Part shown: one piece after another, positions 59,583 through 64,000 of the stretch
How positions within the stretch are numbered: position 1 is the first letter of the stretch
Layout: each line of letters starts with the position of its first letter
Assembly (NCBI RefSeq): GCF_042678145.1
Contig: NZ_JBHUDG010000002.1
Location: 186,001 to 250,000 of the forward strand
Direction: 5' to 3'
Source: Pseudopedobacter beijingensis
Lineage (GTDB): Bacteria; Bacteroidota; Bacteroidia; Sphingobacteriales; Sphingobacteriaceae
Length of the DNA stretch: 64,000 nt
Notes under the pieces: generated by a model
The model's input: the letters and a program-made list of their open reading frames with translations, nothing else
The model's database searches: none
What the model was told of the DNA's origin: nothing
Position numbers and translations under genes: made by a program

Positions 59583-60686
59583 ATGTCTCTAAACCTGGAA
59601 TGGCCTTGGCTGTATAACGTATTGATTGTGTGCCTTTCTGCGGCAGTATCTTTTTTTTCGATACCCTCTATTATTTTTGTAGCCAATACAAGGCATTTGT
59701 ATGATGACTTAGAGAAAGAACGAAAAAATCATCAGCATGGTATTTCCCGTTTGGGAGGTATAGCTATATTTTGTGCATTTACCATAGTTTCCCTTTTGTT
59801 TGAACGTTATGATAATGTATTACCCACTAATGTCCTCCTTACCAGCTGTATTATGTTATTTGCAGTTGGGCTAAAAGATGATTTGGCGGGAGCTTCGCCA
59901 TCTACTAAATTTGTTATTCAGTTTTTGGTAGCGCTTATTTTGTCGGTAGTGGGTGGAGTGAGATTAACCAGTTTATACGGTGTTTTTGGAATATGGGATA
60001 TCGGCTACATTTCCAGTATACTGTTTACGGTATTGATTATTATGTTTTTTATTAATGCCTTTAATCTGATAGATGGAATAGATGGTTTAGCAGGAACTAT
60101 AGGGATTATAGTAAACTTAACATTTGCTATGATGTTTTTACGTATGGGGCAGGTAGAGCTGGCTGTGCTGGCATTTAGTCTGATAGGCGCTCTGGCAGGT
60201 TTTCTGTTTTATAATTATTCGCCCTCTCGTATTTTTATGGGAGATACCGGAAGTTTGTTGGTGGGACTGATTTCAATAGTTTTAGGGATCAAATTTATAG
60301 AACTTAATAAGTTTACCACCGGCCTCCCCAGACCTGTGTTTCTGTCTGCACCGGCTATAGCCGTTTCTGTATTGATTATCCCCTTGTTTGATACTATCCG
60401 TGTATTTATACTGCGTATTATAAAAGGAAAATCTCCGTTTCAGGCAGATAGAAATCATATCCATCACCGTATATTACGTTTGGGATTGTCACACTCTCAA
60501 ACTACGCTCAGTTTGGCTATTACTAATATTCTGTTTGTTTATTTAGCTATCTTGTGCCGTAGTTTAGGAAATTCGACGCTTATTGTTCTTTTTCTGGGGA
60601 TATGTATGTTGATTAATTGGGGAACCACAGTTTTAATAAGAATAAAAGAGCGTAAGCAATTGAAGATAAGTTTCCTTTGGAAATAA
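59583..60686 (+). CDS. Polyprenyl-phosphate GlcNAc-1-phosphate transferase (WecA/TagO/MraY family)
   Basis: 367-residue multipass membrane enzyme that transfers a HexNAc-1-phosphate from UDP-sugar to undecaprenyl phosphate, the first step of polymer assembly. Seen: HQHGISRLGGIAIF after the first loop, LKDDLAG with the DD Mg site, NAFNLIDGIDGLAG, FMGDTGSLLVGL, and the HIHH motif in DRNHIHHRILRLG. About ten membrane segments. UpxY follows 28 bases after the stop. Given its position it likely primes the polymer made by this locus; sugar specificity (GlcNAc or another) is not certain. Confidence 0.92.
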   Translation: MSLNLEWPWLYNVLIVCLSAAVSFFSIPSIIFVANTRHLYDDLEKERKNHQHGISRLGGIAIFCAFTIVSLLFERYDNVLPTNVLLTSCIMLFAVGLKDDLAGASPSTKFVIQFLVALILSVVGGVRLTSLYGVFGIWDIGYISSILFTVLIIMFFINAFNLIDGIDGLAGTIGIIVNLTFAMMFLRMGQVELAVLAFSLIGALAGFLFYNYSPSRIFMGDTGSLLVGLISIVLGIKFIELNKFTTGLPRPVFLSAPAIAVSVLIIPLFDTIRVFILRIIKGKSPFQADRNHIHHRILRLGLSHSQTTLSLAITNILFVYLAILCRSLGNSTLIVLFLGICMLINWGTTVLIRIKERKQLKISFLWK

Positions 60687-60714
60687 GGATATTAATCAAA
60701 TAGAGGAGAGAAAG

Positions 60715-61236
60715 ATGTTGAAGATAGATGATGTTTGCCGTTGGTATCCCTTATATACCAAACCTCGTTTTGAGAAGAAAGTAAGAGAAAGTCTGGAGAG
60801 AAAAAATATAGAAGTATACCTCCCCATTCAAAAAATTCTGAAACAATGGAGCGATAGAAAAAAGTGGGTAGAAGAACCTTTGTTTAAGTCTTATGTATTT
60901 GTAAAAATAAACCATAAGGATTATGATAACGTTCTGCAAACAGATGGCGTAGTGCGTTTCTTGTTGTTTTCGGGGAAGGTAGCATATATACCAGATCAGG
61001 AAATGGAATTTTTACAAAGTTATTTACAGGGAGAAGTTAGAGTGGATTTAACTCAACACCGGATAAAGAGGGGAGATAAAGTTAAAATTATCTCCGGTAA
61101 ATTTACGGGTTTTGAGGCCGAGATGGTGTCTTATCAGAATGAAAAGCGACTAATTTTACGCATTGATGCTTTGGGACAGGCTGTGTTATTAAATATTCCC
61201 ATTGCTGATATTGAAACAAAAGCTAAGGTTTCCTAA
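60715..61236 (+). CDS. UpxY-family NusG-like transcription antiterminator
   Basis: 173 residues. N-terminal NGN domain (WYPLYTKPRFEKKVRESLER, KNIEVYLPIQKILKQWSDRK, FKSYVFVKI) and C-terminal KOW (RGDKVKIISGKFTGFEAEMV). This is the NusG/RfaH paralogue type which, in Bacteroides, is encoded with capsule operons and lets RNA polymerase read through their long leaders. Here it is downstream of the initiating transferase rather than first in its operon. It is an obvious candidate to control the long minus-strand locus, though no target site is visible. Confidence 0.92.
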   Translation: MLKIDDVCRWYPLYTKPRFEKKVRESLERKNIEVYLPIQKILKQWSDRKKWVEEPLFKSYVFVKINHKDYDNVLQTDGVVRFLLFSGKVAYIPDQEMEFLQSYLQGEVRVDLTQHRIKRGDKVKIISGKFTGFEAEMVSYQNEKRLILRIDALGQAVLLNIPIADIETKAKVS

Positions 61237-61688
61237 GAAGACGATGGTCAATAGTCCATAGATCATGGGGAAGAAACAAAAAAATACGACACTTTTCATG
61301 AATGCTAAACTCGTTCCTATCCCTTTGGAGTCATCCTGAACTCGTTTCAGGCTCTAACTCGCTAATAATTTACCAGGAAAAATATAAAAGCCTGGTCACA
61401 GCGGACTGTATCAAAATGATCTTGTCATCCCGAGCGTAGTCGAGGGATCTCTTTTCGAAGTACTTAGGGCATATATTTTTCTTCGCCGTACTCATCGGAA
61501 TGACAGTTTTTATAGTTGTAATGGCAAAATAGTCCATGGACGATAGACCATAGTCTATAGCTAAAACCACTATCAGGTCATCCTGAACTCGTTTCAGGAT
61601 CTCCAGCAAAATAGCTTTTAATAAAAAATTCTCACTATACCTTTGCCGTAATAACAGCGGATCACCTCCCGCTAAATCAACAAAGCAA
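61237..61688. repeat. Gene-free convergent region with MITE-like and REP repeats
   Basis: 61404-61512 is a hairpin element with GGACTGTATCAAAATGA at its left edge, CTTGTCATCCCGAGCGTAG, then CGCCGTACTCATCGGAATG; related to 6229-6349 and 44297-44422. Two copies of CCTGAACTCGTTTCAGG (61337 and 61582) flank it. An open frame across it on the minus strand is translated repeat and not a gene. Confidence 0.6.
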
Positions 61689-62666
61689 TTATGCAATAAA
61701 ACTTTCCAGGATTTTAAAACCTGTAGATGTTTTTAATTCTACACGTTGCTCACAGGCTGGGATTAATAGACAATCTCCTTTTAGTACATCTATTTCTCCT
61801 TCCGGATATTTTAATGTATAACTTCCCTCAACGCATACATGTATAACAAAGCTATCCAGATTGCTATAATCTCTGGAGAAATCTCTGTCAGAATCAAGTA
61901 CATGGGTGGTAAAATAAGGGCATTCTACAGCTTTAACCACAGTGTTCTTTGTCTTGTCGTATGCTGTTTTATAACTCTCGTAGTAATTGAAATCAATGGC
62001 GTCTAAAGCTTCTTCTACATGGAGCTCTCTTTTATGTCCATGGGCATCAACCCTATCAAAATCATAAATCCTGTAGGTGATATCAGAAGTTTGCTGAATT
62101 TCTGCAATTAACAAGCCTTTGCCTATGGTGTGGATTCTGCCTGCCGGAAGGAAAAATATATCCCCGGCTTTTACTTCTTCCTTATTCAGGATATCTGTTA
62201 AATGGCCTGAGTTAAATTTACCCAGATATTTGTCCCGATCTACTTCTTCGCTAAACCCCGAAATTAGAGAAGCTCCCTCATCAGCTTGTAATACATACCA
62301 CATCTCGGTTTTACCTTTAGACTGATGCCTTTTTTCGGCCAGTTTATCATCAGGATGTACCTGGATAGATAAGTCGTCATTGGCATCTATGAATTTTACC
62401 AGTAAGGGAAATTCGTCTCCAAATCTTTCATAATTTACTTTCCCAATAAGTTTTCCTTTTTCGGATTTCAACAAATCGGCCAGAGAGGTGCCGGCCAAAG
62501 AGCCGTTAGCTATTACAGATACATCAGAAGATACGCCTGAAATCTCCCAGGTTTCACCACAATTAGGTAATGGTGAAAAATCTTTATGTAAAATGTCTTT
62601 TATTTTGCTTCCGCCCCAGATTTTGTCTTTGAAAATGGTTTTAAACTTAAGTGGATATAAATTCAT
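61689..62666 (-). CDS. manA: Mannose-6-phosphate isomerase, class I
   Basis: 325 residues, zinc enzyme that links fructose-6-phosphate and mannose-6-phosphate and so feeds GDP-mannose and related sugars. Seen: NLYPLKFKTIFKDKIWGG opening, SIQVHPDDKLAEKRHQSKG with zinc-binding residues (HPDD), KTEMWYVL, FFLPAGRIHTIGKGLLIAEIQ (in parts; His ligand) and TYRIYDFDR. C-terminal cupin part ends VELKTSTGFKILESFIA. Convergent with the upxY operon. It could supply precursors for the polymer but is also a core gene in many Bacteroidota. Confidence 0.93.
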   Translation of the reverse strand: MNLYPLKFKTIFKDKIWGGSKIKDILHKDFSPLPNCGETWEISGVSSDVSVIANGSLAGTSLADLLKSEKGKLIGKVNYERFGDEFPLLVKFIDANDDLSIQVHPDDKLAEKRHQSKGKTEMWYVLQADEGASLISGFSEEVDRDKYLGKFNSGHLTDILNKEEVKAGDIFFLPAGRIHTIGKGLLIAEIQQTSDITYRIYDFDRVDAHGHKRELHVEEALDAIDFNYYESYKTAYDKTKNTVVKAVECPYFTTHVLDSDRDFSRDYSNLDSFVIHVCVEGSYTLKYPEGEIDVLKGDCLLIPACEQRVELKTSTGFKILESFIA

Positions 62667-62690
62667 GTTTGGTTTTGATTGTATAGTTGA

Positions 62691-62888
62691 TTAATCTTCT
62701 ATGATTTCTTTAACACGGCCCACCTGATTGGTGTCTAAAATAACTTTAATGCCGTGGGGATGATAAGGTGATTTGGTCAGTATTCCTTTTATAACACCTT
62801 CTGTTAAGGCCCCGGTACGTTGATCTTTTTTTAGTACAATTTTTACCAGTTGACCAATCTTAATATTCTCTCGCTTACTAGTGTCCAT
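62691..62888 (-). CDS. YwbE family protein
   Basis: 65 residues: KRENIKIGQLVKIVLKKDQR, TGALTEGVIKGILTKSPYHP, HGIKVILDTNQVGRVKEI. This is the complete YwbE (DUF2196) domain, a small beta-rich protein of unknown function found widely in bacteria. It lies 24 bases upstream of manA on the same strand and may be co-transcribed with it. Confidence 0.88.
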   Translation of the reverse strand: MDTSKRENIKIGQLVKIVLKKDQRTGALTEGVIKGILTKSPYHPHGIKVILDTNQVGRVKEIIED

Positions 62889-63035
62889 TTGTATAATTTG
62901 TTATCAATAATACGGAATCTATTGGCATTGTTTATGATATTTTTTAAAAAAGATAATATAAAACAGGTGTGCTTACCATCATTATTGAACGGCTAGTACA
63001 ATGTGTTGGTAAACATTAAAGGCGCTGTTTAAAAC

Positions 63036-63443
63036 ATGAAAGTTAATAAAAATAAACATATGAAAAAGCAAAGTGTAAACAATGGAGAACATTCGGATAA
63101 AAGAGAGTTGAATCTGAATTATAATACAGAAGAAAATAGCTTTGAGTTGGATTTAGATCAAACTATGCTAGACAAGGAGTATCAACATCCGGATCCTTAT
63201 GATACAGCTGCAAAAAATGGAGACGATATCAATTCAGATTATGATGAATCTAATCCTTATGTAGGAAATGAATATGATAAAAATGCTTCTTTGGAAAACG
63301 ATGTAGATATTTTAGGTATGCATATCACTAAAGAAGAAAGTCTGAAGCCGAGTAAGAGAGATAGAGAAGATTCGGAAACTCCGGAAGATTTTAGGGATGA
63401 TCTGGATGCGGAAGGGTATCCAAAAAATGATAGAAATAAATAG
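63036..63443 (+). CDS. Acidic hypothetical protein, 135 residues
   Basis: Highly charged, probably disordered: long runs of Asp, Glu, Asn and Lys (ENSFELDLDQTMLDKEYQHP, DDINSDYDESNPYVGNEYDK, EDSETPEDFRDDLDAEGYPK). No signal peptide, no membrane segment, no recognised domain. A second ATG at 63060 (MKKQSVNN) is an equally likely start. It lies between convergent and divergent core genes (ywbE and dnaX). Similar acidic small proteins occur in Sphingobacteriaceae, but I know no function for them. Confidence 0.65.
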   Translation: MKVNKNKHMKKQSVNNGEHSDKRELNLNYNTEENSFELDLDQTMLDKEYQHPDPYDTAAKNGDDINSDYDESNPYVGNEYDKNASLENDVDILGMHITKEESLKPSKRDREDSETPEDFRDDLDAEGYPKNDRNK

Positions 63444-63484
63444 TCTATAGACTACCACGATAAATGAGAAACCATCAAACTAAC

Positions 63485-64000
63485 TTAAAGGTCCAGTTCC
63501 AGGTCAAAGGCCTGACGAAGTGACTCCAGATTTGGGTTCCGTTCTACCATGTGTTGGTATTTGTCTTTGGAGGTATAGAGTTTGCGCTCTGACACTACTT
63601 CGGCAACAATAGGCTCCAGGGTAATGTGGAAATTCTGTAATTTAGGTCGGAGATAATTAAGAACATCTATTCGCTCATTTAGCAATTCATCAGACTGCAT
63701 TTTGTTCTCAACAGTTAGCTCTATCCTAAAATTGTCCCGAACCATAGGAGTGTAATTCATCATGAGTGTAGCTAAACTCATTTTACCGTTATTTTTGGCA
63801 ATGTGTGAGTATTCTACCCATACTTTGATAAAATCGTCCTGAGTAAAATCAGATTTGGCATCTCCTGTCAGGTATTCCGGCTCATCTTCTTTAACTACAG
63901 ATGTTTTAATGAGCCCCGGATTGTTGAGATTAGGAATTAATGTTCCACCTGTTTTTAATCCGCCGTTTCCATTATTGGGCAAAGAAATTTTGGGCGCTTC
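63485..64000 (-). CDS. dnaX: DNA polymerase III subunit gamma/tau, C-terminal part (runs off the window)
   Basis: Last 171 codons of a protein whose start is beyond the right edge; the frame is open through 64000 (EAPKISLPNNGNGG...), so the apparent TTG start at 63982 is internal. Seen: a Gly/Asn/Pro-rich linker, then FTQDDFIKVWVEYSHIAKNN, LATLMMNYTPMVRDNFRIEL and the end KYQHMVERNPNLESLRQAFD. This is the Bacteroidota DnaX tail after domain III. The clamp-loader identity comes from memory of this C-terminus rather than from the missing ATPase part. Confidence 0.8.
   Translation of the reverse strand, partial: EAPKISLPNNGNGGLKTGGTLIPNLNNPGLIKTSVVKEDEPEYLTGDAKSDFTQDDFIKVWVEYSHIAKNNGKMSLATLMMNYTPMVRDNFRIELTVENKMQSDELLNERIDVLNYLRPKLQNFHITLEPIVAEVVSERKLYTSKDKYQHMVERNPNLESLRQAFDLELDL

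Noticed and set aside
61370..61696. 108-codon minus-strand frame next to manA
   Set aside because: Contains ILKRVQDDL and LDYARDDK, which are translations of the dispersed repeats; not a protein family.
63982..63984. TTG start for a 165-residue protein at the right edge
   Set aside because: The frame is open to the window end and the sequence matches the C-terminus of DnaX, so this is an internal codon.

Overview
The window looks like a chromosomal segment of a low-GC Bacteroidota bacterium, most likely a Sphingobacteriaceae member such as Pedobacter. The reasons are a TTTG-N19-TAnnTTTG promoter before tRNA-Arg, a type IX secretion C-terminal domain, an UpxY-type NusG paralogue, an exosortase paired with a PID-CTERM-like peptide, and housekeeping genes with a Bacteroidota look (atpD, floA, adk, obgE, dnaX). 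The genus is inferred; no rRNA gene is present to settle it.

Layout. 1-8.6 kb is mostly core genome: the N-terminal part of atpD (minus strand), a FadL-type porin with an SGNH-hydrolase lipoprotein, an RmlD-like reductase, a peroxiredoxin, floA, tRNA-Arg(ACG), adk and obgE. From 8.7 to 43.6 kb almost every gene is on the minus strand and belongs to one large surface-polysaccharide locus. In transcription order it holds an AsnB-type amidotransferase, a GT4, an ABC-2 exporter (Wzm/Wzt type), a three-part kinase-like protein, many GT2 and GT4 glycosyltransferases, two acyltransferase-3 membrane proteins, an FkbM methyltransferase, a Wzy-like polymerase, another methyltransferase, two more glycosyltransferases, an exosortase and a WcaF-type acetyltransferase. 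Small cargo modules interrupt it: VapBC x2, HigBA, a YoeB-type toxin-antitoxin pair, two GIY-YIG proteins, an Rpn-type nuclease and a four-helix-bundle protein. Wza- and Wzc-like genes follow at 50.2-53.3 kb (minus). On the plus strand, 54.9-61.2 kb holds a large T9SS cargo protein, a 75-residue PID-CTERM-like peptide, a GT2, a WecA/TagO-type initiating phosphoglycosyl transferase and an UpxY antiterminator. The right edge returns to core genes (manA, ywbE, dnaX C-terminus).

Proposed working model (inference): the WecA-type enzyme starts the lipid-linked unit, the glycosyltransferases, acyltransferases and methyltransferases build and decorate it, the Wzy-like protein and/or ABC exporter polymerise and move it, and Wza/Wzc export and regulate it. 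The exosortase would process the small PID-CTERM peptide, perhaps to anchor it to the matrix.

The second theme is repeats. Every long gene-free stretch is filled with palindromic REP-like families, tandem arrays (units of about 102, 105, 230-240 and 272 bp), MITE-like hairpins and gene remnants. Some repeats sit in frame inside glycosyltransferase genes, and one GIY-YIG gene lies exactly between two inverted REP arms. The most striking find is an IS110-family element inserted in one array at TCAT. Its 5' non-coding region folds on paper like a bridge RNA and carries segments matching its own right end and a REP-type target.
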